From Solirubrobacterales bacterium (GTDB lineage Bacteria > Actinomycetota > Thermoleophilia > Solirubrobacterales > Solirubrobacteraceae): DNA of 50,090 nucleotides. The notes beneath the pieces were generated by a model. The model did no database searches. It worked only from the letters and a program-made list of their open reading frames with translations, and was not told the DNA's origin. The DNA lies in NCBI GenBank assembly GCA_027306855.1, contig DAHUYZ010000009.1, positions 267 through 50,356 on the forward strand. Direction: 5' to 3'. This document shows positions 1 through 8,192 of the stretch, one piece after another. Numbering within the stretch: position 1 is the first letter of the stretch; every line of letters starts with the position of its first letter. The position numbers and the translations under genes are program-made.

Positions 1-805
1 GTTTGTGGGCCACGTCGTGGCTGGGGCTCTCGGGCGAGACGATCACGTGGGCCGAGAGAGCAGGGAACCCCGAGGTCACCTCCCAGACATGCAGATCGTG
101 AACCTCCACGACTCCCGGCTCGCCGGCAAGCGCTCGTCCGATGCGGTTCGGATCGATCCCGGCGGGCGCGGCCTCCATGAAGACGCGCGCGGACTCCTTG
201 ACGAGCCCCACGCCGGCCCGCACCATCAGCGCCGCCACGAGCAGCGAGGCGATCGGGTCTGCGCGCTCGAAGCCGGTGAGCAGGATCGTGAGCGCCGCGA
301 CGGCGGTCCCGGCGAACGCGTAGAGGTCGGTGAGGATGTGGCGAAAGGAACCCTCGACGTTCAGGCTTCGCCTGTCGGCGCCCGCCAGTGTCAGGGTCAC
401 ACCCAGGTTGACGAGCACTCCGATGAGGGCGACGACGAGCATCAAAGAGGCGTGGACGTGCGACGGTGAGACGAGCCGCCGGACGGCCTCATAGGCGATG
501 AAGGCCGCCAGAACCAGGAGGGTCACGCCGTTTGCCTGGGCGGCGAGTATCTCCGCGCGTCCAAACCCATACGTAAGGCCGCCCCTCGGGGGCCGGCTCG
601 CGAGCCGCGCCGCGACGAGCGAGAGGCCGATCGCGGCGGCGTCGGTGAGCATGTGAGCGGCGTCCGAAAGCAACGCCAGCGAGTGTGCGATCGCCCCTGC
701 GCTCAACTCGATCGCCATCAGGCCCGCGATCGAGCCAAGCGCGATCGCCAGCCTGCGCGAATCGGTGTCGGGATCGACGTGATGGTGTCCCGAGTGGTCT
801 TTCAT
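1..805 (-). CDS. Cation diffusion facilitator (zinc/cobalt efflux), C-terminus cut by window edge
   Basis: Membrane antiporter of the CDF family that exports divalent metals such as Zn2+ in exchange for protons. I translated it directly, because it has no stop inside the window. The N-terminus is His-rich (DHSGHHHVDPD). Two HxxxD metal sites, HMLTD near residue 51 and HILTD near residue 157, sit in predicted TM2 and TM5, the pattern of zinc-type CDFs. A soluble C-terminal domain starts around residue 215 (VHDLHVWEV) and runs off the left edge. The ATG at 805 overlaps the stop of the ClC gene (TGATG), so translation is probably coupled. Metal specificity is inferred from the HD-HD pattern only. 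Confidence 0.9.
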   Translation of the reverse strand, partial: MKDHSGHHHVDPDTDSRRLAIALGSIAGLMAIELSAGAIAHSLALLSDAAHMLTDAAAIGLSLVAARLASRPPRGGLTYGFGRAEILAAQANGVTLLVLAAFIAYEAVRRLVSPSHVHASLMLVVALIGVLVNLGVTLTLAGADRRSLNVEGSFRHILTDLYAFAGTAVAALTILLTGFERADPIASLLVAALMVRAGVGLVKESARVFMEAAPAGIDPNRIGRALAGEPGVVEVHDLHVWEVTSGFPALSAHVIVSPESPSHDVAHK

Positions 806-2598
806 CAGATAGCCACAGTCTGCGCCATTGCATGCCCATCCTCGGATCCCTTGGCCAATCGCGCGCGATAGGCGTTGAGCAACCGCCGGTGGGTGAGCCA
901 TCCGATCAGCTCCTTGCCGTCGGCGGCAAGAACCGGAAGCGCGTCCTCATCGGTGCCGGCGAGCGCGAGCACCGCCTGCTCCAGCGTGTCGTGCACGCGC
1001 AACGGCGGCGCCTCGCGCGTGAGCGCAGCCACCGTGAGCTCGCCTTCGTCCGCGCCCTTGGCGATCGCTCGCTCCAGGTCGACTGCGGATACGACGCCGA
1101 GCAGCCCGCCGTCGTCGTCTGCGACTGGTAGAGCGCTGGTTCGTTCCGAGCCGAACCGCGCGACCAGCTCATCCAATGGCTGCCCTGGTCGCAACGGACG
1201 CGGCGGGCTGCCCATCGCCTCGCCGACCGTTATCCGCCCCATCAGGCCAGAGGCACGGGGAGCATCCAGGTCTACTCCGCGACGTCGCAGCTTCAGCGTG
1301 TAGATCGTGTCGCGGGTGAGCGCGTTCGAGAGGGCGGTGGTGACGACGATCGCGAACATCAGCGGCAGGATCACGTGGTAGTCGCCGGTCAGCTCGAAGA
1401 TGATGATCACCGCTGTGATCGGGGCGCGCGCCGCGGAGGCGAACACGGCGCCCATCCCCACGAGCCCGTACGCCCCTGCGGCGGGGGCAAGGTGAGGAGC
1501 GAGATGATGCACGGTGGCGCCATAGGCGGAGCCGAGCATTGCGCCCATGAACAGCGACGGGGCGAATACGCCGCCCGACCCGCCGATCCACATCGTGAGG
1601 CTCGTTGCGAGCACCTTCGCAGCGAGCAGTCCGATCAGCGCGAGAATCAGATAATGGCCGGCGACCGCGTTCTGCAAGACCGGGTAGCCGACCCCGTACA
1701 TCTGCGGAACCGCGAGCAGCAGCAATCCGAGGCCGAGTCCCCCTACCGCGGGCCGCAGCCAGTCCGGGCGGCGCCCCCACAGCCGGTCTGAGATGTCCTC
1801 GCCCGTGTAGAGGACGCGTACGAACACGAGCCCAACCCCGGTGGCGAGCACGCCGAGACCGGCGTACAGGACGAGCTCCAGAGGCGAGCTGAAGCTGAAC
1901 GCCGGCAACGAGAGGAACGGGTGCGAGCCGAACGCCGCCCGTCCGATCGCATCGGCCGTGACCGAGCTGAGGACGACGAGTCCGAACGACTGGGTTTGGA
2001 AGTTGCGCAGGATCAGCTCCAATGCGAAGAACACTCCGGCGATCGGGGCGTTGAACGTGGCCGATATCCCACCGGCGGCGCCGCACGCGACGAGCAGCCG
2101 CAGCTCCGACTCTGACACCCGCATGAGCTGACCGGCTACCGAGCCGAGCGCCGAGCCGATCTGCACGATCGGCCCCTCCCGCCCAACCGAGCCGCCCGAG
2201 CCGATGCACAGGGCGGATGCGAGCGACTTGACGATCGGCACCTGCGGGCGCATCCTCCCACCCAGCCTGTTGACCGCCAGCATCACCTCGGGCACGCCGT
2301 GCCCGCGCGCCTCCGGCGCAAAGCGCGAGACCAGCGGTCCGTAGACCAAGCCCCCCAGCACCGGGGCGATCACCACGAACCACAAACCGAGGCCAGGCAG
2401 GAGCGGGTTGGCGGCATGGCCGGCTGCGCTGTAGTCGCGATGCCCAGTGAGCAGGTAGGTGACGCCGAGGATCATGTACCGGAAGGCGACCGCGCCCAAG
2501 CCGGACCCCACACCAACCAGCAGCGCCAGCACCGTCAGTCCAGTCGAGCCACTCAGGATCGAGCGCCGCGCCCGCGCACGCAGGCCCAGCTCGTCCAT
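805..2598 (-). CDS. ClC-family chloride channel/transporter with two C-terminal CBS domains
   Basis: Anion channel or exchanger of the ClC family, 597 residues. Visible anion-pathway motifs are GHGVPE, GREGP (gating Glu) and GGVFAP, plus the tyrosine of DTIYTLKL near the end of the membrane part. Two CBS domains follow (about residues 460-515 and 525-580), which in this family bind adenine nucleotides. The internal proton-pathway Glu next to the conserved one in ALEL is Leu, which occurs in channel-type or uncoupled members. I chose the ATG at 2598 because GGGGAGG lies five bases upstream. An in-frame ATG at 2631 overlaps the tetR stop as ATGA and is the alternative. The gene lies between the TetR gene and the CDF gene. 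Confidence 0.93.
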   Translation of the reverse strand: MDELGLRARARRSILSGSTGLTVLALLVGVGSGLGAVAFRYMILGVTYLLTGHRDYSAAGHAANPLLPGLGLWFVVIAPVLGGLVYGPLVSRFAPEARGHGVPEVMLAVNRLGGRMRPQVPIVKSLASALCIGSGGSVGREGPIVQIGSALGSVAGQLMRVSESELRLLVACGAAGGISATFNAPIAGVFFALELILRNFQTQSFGLVVLSSVTADAIGRAAFGSHPFLSLPAFSFSSPLELVLYAGLGVLATGVGLVFVRVLYTGEDISDRLWGRRPDWLRPAVGGLGLGLLLLAVPQMYGVGYPVLQNAVAGHYLILALIGLLAAKVLATSLTMWIGGSGGVFAPSLFMGAMLGSAYGATVHHLAPHLAPAAGAYGLVGMGAVFASAARAPITAVIIIFELTGDYHVILPLMFAIVVTTALSNALTRDTIYTLKLRRRGVDLDAPRASGLMGRITVGEAMGSPPRPLRPGQPLDELVARFGSERTSALPVADDDGGLLGVVSAVDLERAIAKGADEGELTVAALTREAPPLRVHDTLEQAVLALAGTDEDALPVLAADGKELIGWLTHRRLLNAYRARLAKGSEDGHAMAQTVAI

Positions 2599-2627
2599 AT
2601 GTGCCTCCCCTGCGGCGCGCATCGCCC

Positions 2628-3197
2628 TCATACGGCCTCGATGCCGGCGAGCATCACGTCGATCGCGCGGCGGATGTTGCGCCAGCGAAACCCGCCGGGG
2701 TCGAGCGCGCCGTGCAGCATGAGCCCGTCGGTCAGCGCGAGCAGGATCGAGGAGAGCGCGTTCGCGGGGATCGCGACCAGCTCACCGCTGCCCACCGCTT
2801 CCTCGATCCAAGAGCGCACCAGCTCACGCCTGCGCTGCGTCGCCTCAGCCAGCCGGACGCGTACCGCGTCGTCGGTCAACAGCTCAGCCCACAGGTCGGC
2901 GTGAACCTGCACTTGCGCAGGGTCATCGCCGCGCGCGAGCATCACCCGCGCGAAGCGTCTCACCCGCTCAACCCCCGAAGAGCTGTCGTGCGTTATCCGC
3001 TCGAGCTCACGATCCAGCTGCGCCGCGTCGTCCTCGAGCAGCGCCAGCAGCAGGTCGTGCTTCTGCTTGAAGTACCCATAGAACGCGCCCTTGCTCGCAT
3101 TCGCCTCGATGCAAACGTCATCGACGGTCAGGTCGCGAAAGCCGCGCACGGCCGCGCACCGCCACGCCGCGTCAACCAGCGACTGGCGACGCTCCAC
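2628..3197 (-). CDS. TetR-family transcriptional regulator
   Basis: DNA-binding repressor of 189 residues. The N-terminal helix-turn-helix is clear (LTVDDVCIEANASKGAFYGYF, residues 23-43, given here as the HTH span), followed by a helical ligand domain with no recognisable ligand class. The start is GTG with GGAG six bases upstream. It is first in a tetR-ClC-CDF unit and a perfect 8+2+8 inverted repeat lies in its promoter (3272-3289), so it probably represses itself and the two transporters downstream. The ligand is unknown; a metal, anion or drug are all possible. Confidence 0.9.
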   Translation of the reverse strand: MERRQSLVDAAWRCAAVRGFRDLTVDDVCIEANASKGAFYGYFKQKHDLLLALLEDDAAQLDRELERITHDSSSGVERVRRFARVMLARGDDPAQVQVHADLWAELLTDDAVRVRLAEATQRRRELVRSWIEEAVGSGELVAIPANALSSILLALTDGLMLHGALDPGGFRWRNIRRAIDVMLAGIEAV

Positions 3198-3271
3198 ACG
3201 GGTCTCCGGACGAATCTTGGGAATCGGTCACGCTCCTGCTCGAAGAGGCACCTCAAAGGGGCACGCATCAA

Positions 3272-3289
3272 AAACCGACCCGTCGGTTT
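3272..3289. promoter_or_regulatory. Probable TetR operator (AAACCGAC-CC-GTCGGTTT)
   Basis: A perfect inverted repeat with 8-base arms and a 2-base centre. On the minus strand it lies just downstream of a TAACAT box (3292-3297), so it would cover the transcription start of the TetR gene. Size and symmetry are typical of TetR operators. Its use by this regulator is inferred from position. Confidence 0.7.
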
Positions 3290-3368
3290 CTATGTTACAC
3301 CCATCGAGCGAGCGGGCCAAGTCACACGGCGAGACAAAGGCGACGCCGCTGAAAAGGCAGCCTGAGCG

Positions 3369-5468
3369 CTAGGCCCCGAGCAGGTTGTGGACGAGCAGGT
3401 CGATCAGCTTGATGCCGATGAACGGCGCGATGATCCCGCCCAGCCCGTAGATCAAGAGATTGCGTCGCAGCAGCGCGGTGGCGCCGATCGGGCGGTAGCG
3501 CACCCCGCGCAATGACAGCGGGATCAAGAGCGGGATCACGATCGCGTTGAAGACGATCGCCGAGATCACGGCCGACCTCGGGCTTCCCAGGCCCATGATG
3601 TTGAGCACGTGTAGCGGCCCCTCGCCGCCGGCGCCGGCGGCGTACGTGCTGATGAAGATCGCCGGCAGGATCGCGAAGTACTTGGCGATGTCGTTGGCGA
3701 TCGAGAAGGTTGTGAGCGCGCCGCGTGTGATCAAGAGCTGCTTGCCGACCTCGACGATCTCGATCAGCTTCGTCGGGTTTGAGTCGAGATCGACCATGTT
3801 GCCCGCTTCGCGCGCCGCCTGGGTTCCCGTGTTCATCGCGACGCCGACATCGGCCTGCGCGAGCGCGGGGGCATCGTTCGTGCCGTCGCCGGTCATCGCG
3901 ACGAGCCGTCCGTCCGCCTGCTGTTCGCGGATCAGCTCGAGCTTCGCCTCGGGAGTGGCTTCGGCGAGAAAGTCATCGACGCCCGACTCCTGGGCGATCT
4001 TGGCTGCGGTGAGCTTGTTGTCGCCGGTGATCATGATCGTCTTTATGCCCATCGCGCGCAGCTGGTCGAAGCGTTCCTTCATGCCCTCCTTGATCGTGTC
4101 CTTCAGGTAGACGACGCCGAGAACCTGGCTGTCGCGAGCGACGGCGAGCGGGGTCCCCCCCTCTCGGCCGATGCGATCGAGCTGCTCGTTCAGCTCCGGC
4201 GGGGCCTGGCCACCCTCGCTTTCGACGAGCTCGATGACCGCGTCGCCGGCGCCCTTACGTAGCTGTTGACCGTCGAAGTCCACGCCGCTCATGCGCGTCT
4301 GTGCCGTGAAGGGGATGAAGTGGGCGTGTAGCTGGGACATGTCGTGCTCGCGGATCCCGTACTGCTTGGCGAGCACCACGATCGAGCGGCCCTCCGGGGT
4401 CTCATCGGCGAGCGAGGACAGCTGAGCCGCTTCGGCAAGCTCTGACTCGGGGACACCCGGCATAGGTATGAACTGGAACGCCTGGCGGTTGCCCAACGTG
4501 ATCGTGCCCGTCTTGTCGAGCAAGAGCACATCGACGTCGCCAGAGGCCTCGACCGCGCGACCGGACAGCGCGAGCACGTTGCGGCGCACGAGCCGGTCCA
4601 TCCCCGCAATCCCAATAGCCGACAGAAGCGCACCGATCGTCGTGGGGATCAGCGCGACGAGCAGCGAGATCAGGGTGGTCTCGGAGATCGCCGTGTGCGC
4701 GAACAGGCCCATCGGGCGCAGCGCGGCGACCACGACGATGAAGATCAGCGTGAGCGCGGCCAGGAGGATGTTCAGCGCGATCTCGTTCGGGGTCTTGCGC
4801 CGCTCCGCTCCCTCGACCAGCGCGATCATGCGATCGAGAAACGACTTGCCCGGCTCCTGCGTGATTTCGACGACGATGCGATCGGAGGTGACGCGCGTGC
4901 CGCCGGTCACGGCAGAGCGATCGCCGCCCGACTCACGGATGACAGGCGCCGACTCGCCGGTGATCGCCGACTCGTCGACCGTAGCGATCCCCTCGATCAC
5001 GGTGCCGTCACCGGGGATCAGCTCGCCCGCCTCGACGACGACCACATCGCCGCGCATGAGCTCGGACGCGCGCTTGGTGGAGCCGTCGGCGAGCCTTGCG
5101 ACCGTCTCCTTGCGCATAGCCCGCAGCGTGTCGGCCTGCGCGCGCCCACGGCCCTCGGCGAACGCCTCGGCCATGTTGGCGAAGATGACCGTCAGCCACA
5201 GCCAGGCGGAGATCACGAGCGTGTACCACGCCGGCTCGTACCCGCCACCCAAGGGCTTGCCGCCAAACACCTGGATCAACCAGGTGACGGTCGTGATGAC
5301 CGAGCCGACCTCCACGACGAACATGACCGGGTTGCGGATCTGCACGCGCGGGTCGAGCTTCTTGAGACTGTCGACCAAGGCGCGCCTGACGATGTCGTGC
5401 TGGAACAGCGATATCGCACGCCGCTCATGGCCGGTCGCCACTGTGGACCCGTGCTGAACGGTGGACAT
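3369..5468 (-). CDS. kdpB: Potassium-transporting P-type ATPase subunit B
   Basis: Catalytic ATPase subunit of the high-affinity K+ pump KdpFABC in the cytoplasmic membrane; 699 residues against about 680 in E. coli. P-type motifs are all present: TGES in the actuator domain, DKTGTIT with the phosphorylated Asp, TGDN, and [19 protein letters not shown] keeps the Asp/Lys pair of the membrane ion-coupling site. The ATG overlaps the kdpC stop (TGATG). It is the last gene of the structural operon, after kdpC, which is the reverse of the usual B-then-C order. About 170 bases without a gene follow before the tetR start. Confidence 0.98.
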   Translation of the reverse strand: MSTVQHGSTVATGHERRAISLFQHDIVRRALVDSLKKLDPRVQIRNPVMFVVEVGSVITTVTWLIQVFGGKPLGGGYEPAWYTLVISAWLWLTVIFANMAEAFAEGRGRAQADTLRAMRKETVARLADGSTKRASELMRGDVVVVEAGELIPGDGTVIEGIATVDESAITGESAPVIRESGGDRSAVTGGTRVTSDRIVVEITQEPGKSFLDRMIALVEGAERRKTPNEIALNILLAALTLIFIVVVAALRPMGLFAHTAISETTLISLLVALIPTTIGALLSAIGIAGMDRLVRRNVLALSGRAVEASGDVDVLLLDKTGTITLGNRQAFQFIPMPGVPESELAEAAQLSSLADETPEGRSIVVLAKQYGIREHDMSQLHAHFIPFTAQTRMSGVDFDGQQLRKGAGDAVIELVESEGGQAPPELNEQLDRIGREGGTPLAVARDSQVLGVVYLKDTIKEGMKERFDQLRAMGIKTIMITGDNKLTAAKIAQESGVDDFLAEATPEAKLELIREQQADGRLVAMTGDGTNDAPALAQADVGVAMNTGTQAAREAGNMVDLDSNPTKLIEIVEVGKQLLITRGALTTFSIANDIAKYFAILPAIFISTYAAGAGGEGPLHVLNIMGLGSPRSAVISAIVFNAIVIPLLIPLSLRGVRYRPIGATALLRRNLLIYGLGGIIAPFIGIKLIDLLVHNLLGA

Positions 5469-6124
5469 CAGCCTGCCCCTCCCGCGAGCCTTTCGACGGC
5501 GAGGTTGAGCTCGAGCACGTCCACGCCCGGTTCGCCCAGCACGCCCAGGAATCGGCCGTTGGTGTTCTGGCTGATCAGCCGGTCGACGGCTGCGAGGGAC
5601 AGGTGACGCACGGCCGCGACGCGGTGTCCCTGGATGAGGGCGTTCGCTTCAGAGATTTCAGGGTCGACACCCGAGCCGGAGCTCGTAACCGCGTCGATCG
5701 GGACCTGCGCAGCGGTGAGACCGGGGTCATACGGGCGCTCGAGCCCCAGGTAGCTCTGAAGGTTTTCCTTATACGTTTCCATCGCTTCGAGGCTGTTCGG
5801 CCCGGCATTGGTGAATGACGAGCCGGCCGCGTTGTAGGAGGTAGCGGTCGACGGCCGCTCCTGGAAGAACGCGGGGTCGGCCGCCATCACCGGCTTGCTT
5901 GCCCTTTCCTCCGGTTTGCCGTTCTTGCCGATCACCGGCTTACGGAAGTCCTGTCCGATCAGCCGCGAGCCGATCACCTGGCCGTTCTTCTCGACCAGCG
6001 AGCCGTTGGCTCGTCCGGGGAACAGGACCTGGCTGATGCCGGTCATCGCCAGCGGATAGACCAAGCCCAGCAGAAGCGTCAGGGCGATCATGGCGACTAT
6101 GGATGTGAAGACGTCGCGGCGCAT
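5468..6124 (-). CDS. kdpC: Potassium-transporting ATPase subunit C
   Basis: Single-pass membrane subunit that stabilises the Kdp complex and supports ATP binding by KdpB; 218 residues. One N-terminal membrane segment (about residues 8-30) precedes the periplasmic-type domain with [13 protein letters not shown] and [10 protein letters not shown]. The C-terminal half has [15 protein letters not shown] and [17 protein letters not shown], both family hallmarks. The start lies one base after the kdpA stop and the stop overlaps the kdpB start, so the three genes are tightly coupled. Confidence 0.97.
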   Translation of the reverse strand: MRRDVFTSIVAMIALTLLLGLVYPLAMTGISQVLFPGRANGSLVEKNGQVIGSRLIGQDFRKPVIGKNGKPEERASKPVMAADPAFFQERPSTATSYNAAGSSFTNAGPNSLEAMETYKENLQSYLGLERPYDPGLTAAQVPIDAVTSSGSGVDPEISEANALIQGHRVAAVRHLSLAAVDRLISQNTNGRFLGVLGEPGVDVLELNLAVERLAGGAG

Positions 6125-6125
6125 G

Positions 6126-7886
6126 TCAGAACAGGTGGGTGCTCAGGCTCTGCACGACCGGGCCGAGCAGGATCGCGGGGAAGAACGTGAGCGCGCCGAC
6201 GAGGATCACCACGGCGACCAGCAAGGCGACGAACGTGGGGGTGTCGGTGCGCATCGTGCCCGGACCGGCCGGCGTGACCTTCTTGCCAGCGAGCGCACCG
6301 CCGATCGCGAGCACGAGCAGGATCGGGATGAAGCGGGCCGACATCATCGTCAGACCGCCGACGATGTCTGCGAACTTGACGCCGTGAGCGCCAAGATTGC
6401 CGGGATTGGGCTGGATGTAGCCTGTGTAGCCGGCGAAAGCGGAGCCGTTGTTGTTGGCCTGCGACATGTACGCGTACAGGCTCTCCGAGAAGCCCTGTGG
6501 ACCCTTGGCGAAGATCGACGCTCGCCCTGCCGCGCTCGCCACCGACGCTGCCGCGGTCGCCAGCGCGATCAGCGGGGTCGCCAGCGCAGCGAGCGACACG
6601 AGCTTGATCTCGCGCGCGCCGATCTTCTTGCCCAGGTACTCCGGTGTTCGTCCGACCATCAGCCCGCCGAGGAACACAGCGAGCAGCACGAACACGAGCA
6701 TCCCGTACAGGCCGGAGCCGACGCCGCCGAAGACGACCTCGCTCATCCCCAGGTTCGCGATCGGCACGGCGCCCCCAAGCCCAGTGAACGACTCCAGCGA
6801 GGCGTTGACCGAGCCGTTGGAGGTGACGGTGGTCGTGGTCGCCCACAGCGCCGAGTTCACGACCCCGTTGCGCTGCTCCTTGCCTTCGAGGTTGCCGCCA
6901 CTCGAGCCGGAGATCGCGCGGGTGCTCACGCCCGCGGCGTGCTGAGCGGGCGTGCCGTGCTGCTCGGCCTGATAGGAAACGGCGATACCGGCGACATACA
7001 GCACTGCCATCGCGGCGAAGATCGCCCAGCCCTGGCGGCGGCTGCCGACCATCTTGCCGTACATGTAGACGAGCGCCGCCGGGATGAGGATGATCGACAG
7101 CATCTCTATGAAGTTCGAGAACGGTGTCGCGTTCTCGAACGGGTACGCGGAGTTGGTGTTGAAGAAGCCGCCGCCGTTGGTCCCCAGTTGCTTGATCGCG
7201 ATCTGAGACGCGACCGGACCCTGCGCCAGGGTCTGTTCGCCGCCCGCGAGCGTATGAACGGTCGTGTAGTGCGAGAGATCCTGGATCACGCCCTGCGAGA
7301 CCAGCAGAATCGTCACGATCACAGACAGCGGCAGCAGGATGTAGAGGATCGTGCGAACCAGGTCCTGCCAGAAGTTGCCGAGGCTCGAGCCGCTGCGGGA
7401 GACGATGCCGCGGATCATCGCGACCAGCACCGCGATCCCGACGGCGGCGGAGACGAAGTTCTCGACCGTCATCCCCATCATTTGGCTGAAGTAGGTCAGC
7501 GTCGTCTCGCCGCCGTAGTACTGCCAGTTGGTGTTCGTGATGAACGATGAGACGGTGTTGAACGTCACGTCCCAGGTGCCCGAGTGGAAGGTCTTCCCCA
7601 GGTAGTTGCTCCACGGGTGGATCGTCTGCGTGCGCAGGATCAGGTACATCGCCAGCCACGCGAACAGCGAGAAGACGATCATCGAGCGCGCGTAGCGCTT
7701 CCAGTCCTGGCCGTCTGAAACGGTGACTGCGAACAAGCGGTACAGCAGCCGCTCGACTGGGCCGAGCACGCGCTCAAGCATCACGGTCTCGCCCGTGTAT
7801 ACGCGCGCCATGTAGCTGCCGAGCAGCGGCGTCAGCGCCACGAGCACGACCAGGAAGATCACAATCTGAAGCCAGCCCTGCCCCAT
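6126..7886 (-). CDS. kdpA: Potassium-transporting ATPase subunit A
   Basis: K+-binding channel-like subunit of KdpFABC, 586 residues and about ten membrane segments. Selectivity-filter loops typical of KdpA are visible, for example LGTNGGGFFNTNSAYPFEN and GGAVPIANLG. The start ATG overlaps the kdpF stop as TGATG. The length is slightly above the E. coli 557 residues. Confidence 0.98.
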   Translation of the reverse strand: MGQGWLQIVIFLVVLVALTPLLGSYMARVYTGETVMLERVLGPVERLLYRLFAVTVSDGQDWKRYARSMIVFSLFAWLAMYLILRTQTIHPWSNYLGKTFHSGTWDVTFNTVSSFITNTNWQYYGGETTLTYFSQMMGMTVENFVSAAVGIAVLVAMIRGIVSRSGSSLGNFWQDLVRTILYILLPLSVIVTILLVSQGVIQDLSHYTTVHTLAGGEQTLAQGPVASQIAIKQLGTNGGGFFNTNSAYPFENATPFSNFIEMLSIILIPAALVYMYGKMVGSRRQGWAIFAAMAVLYVAGIAVSYQAEQHGTPAQHAAGVSTRAISGSSGGNLEGKEQRNGVVNSALWATTTTVTSNGSVNASLESFTGLGGAVPIANLGMSEVVFGGVGSGLYGMLVFVLLAVFLGGLMVGRTPEYLGKKIGAREIKLVSLAALATPLIALATAAASVASAAGRASIFAKGPQGFSESLYAYMSQANNNGSAFAGYTGYIQPNPGNLGAHGVKFADIVGGLTMMSARFIPILLVLAIGGALAGKKVTPAGPGTMRTDTPTFVALLVAVVILVGALTFFPAILLGPVVQSLSTHLF

Positions 7887-7996
7887 CAGAGCTTCTCCCC
7901 TCGCACCAGCGCGTAGAGCAGGTAGGCGACGACCAGCACCGAGGCGATCAGGCCGAACACGTCGGCGCCACTCATCGTGGCGAGCACCAGACTCAT
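7886..7996 (-). CDS. kdpF: Potassium-transporting ATPase subunit F (36 residues)
   Basis: Tiny one-helix membrane peptide that binds the KdpA surface and stabilises the complex. The peptide has one hydrophobic segment (VFGLIASVLVVAYLLYALV) and ends in RGEKL, matching the KdpF pattern. I chose the ATG at 7996 because it overlaps the stop of the upstream micro-ORF as ATGA. An internal ATG at 7975 would give 29 residues, closer to the usual KdpF size. The stop overlaps the kdpA start. Confidence 0.85.
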   Translation of the reverse strand: MSLVLATMSGADVFGLIASVLVVAYLLYALVRGEKL

Positions 7997-8073
7997 ATCC
8001 GGTCGATCGCTCGGATCAGGCCGTAGAGGATCGCGAACGTCGCGACCGCGATCGCTATGGCGAGCAAGTCCAT
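7993..8073 (-). CDS. 26-residue membrane micro-ORF directly upstream of kdpF
   Basis: A short open frame reads MDLLAIAIAVATFAILYGLI then RAIDRI. It is one hydrophobic helix with a basic/acidic tail, similar in size and build to KdpF but not in sequence. Its TGA overlaps the kdpF ATG as ATGA, the same coupling seen through the operon, which argues that it is translated. No clear ribosome binding site precedes it. I do not recognise a family; it could be a second small Kdp accessory subunit or a leader peptide that couples translation into kdpF. Confidence 0.6.
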   Translation of the reverse strand: MDLLAIAIAVATFAILYGLIRAIDRI

Positions 8074-8123
8074 AGGCGCAGTATTGAGAAACATTCATAA
8101 CGCCCGCATCACGATTCACACAA

Positions 8124-8149
8124 CGGGCATAACGATTTCGTTACGCCCG
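8124..8149. repeat. Inverted repeat upstream of the kdp structural genes
   Basis: Arms CGGGCATAACGA and TCGTTACGCCCG, 12 bases each with one mismatch, separated by TT. A third related half-site (GGGCGTTATGA on the minus strand) lies about 30 bases closer to the micro-ORF. It lies 44 bases past the exchanger stop and 51 bases before the micro-ORF start. It may be a binding site for KdpE or another regulator, or a hairpin ending the exchanger transcript, although no T-run follows it. Confidence 0.5.
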
Positions 8150-8192
8150 CGCGAAAGAGCCGCGTGACCGACACGCGCTGGCCCGCGACCGC

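Noticed and set aside
489-839. Open frame of 116 residues on the minus strand at the left edge
   Set aside because: Arg-rich and not protein-like; it is out of frame with the true CDF gene, which I could translate with clear HxxxD motifs.
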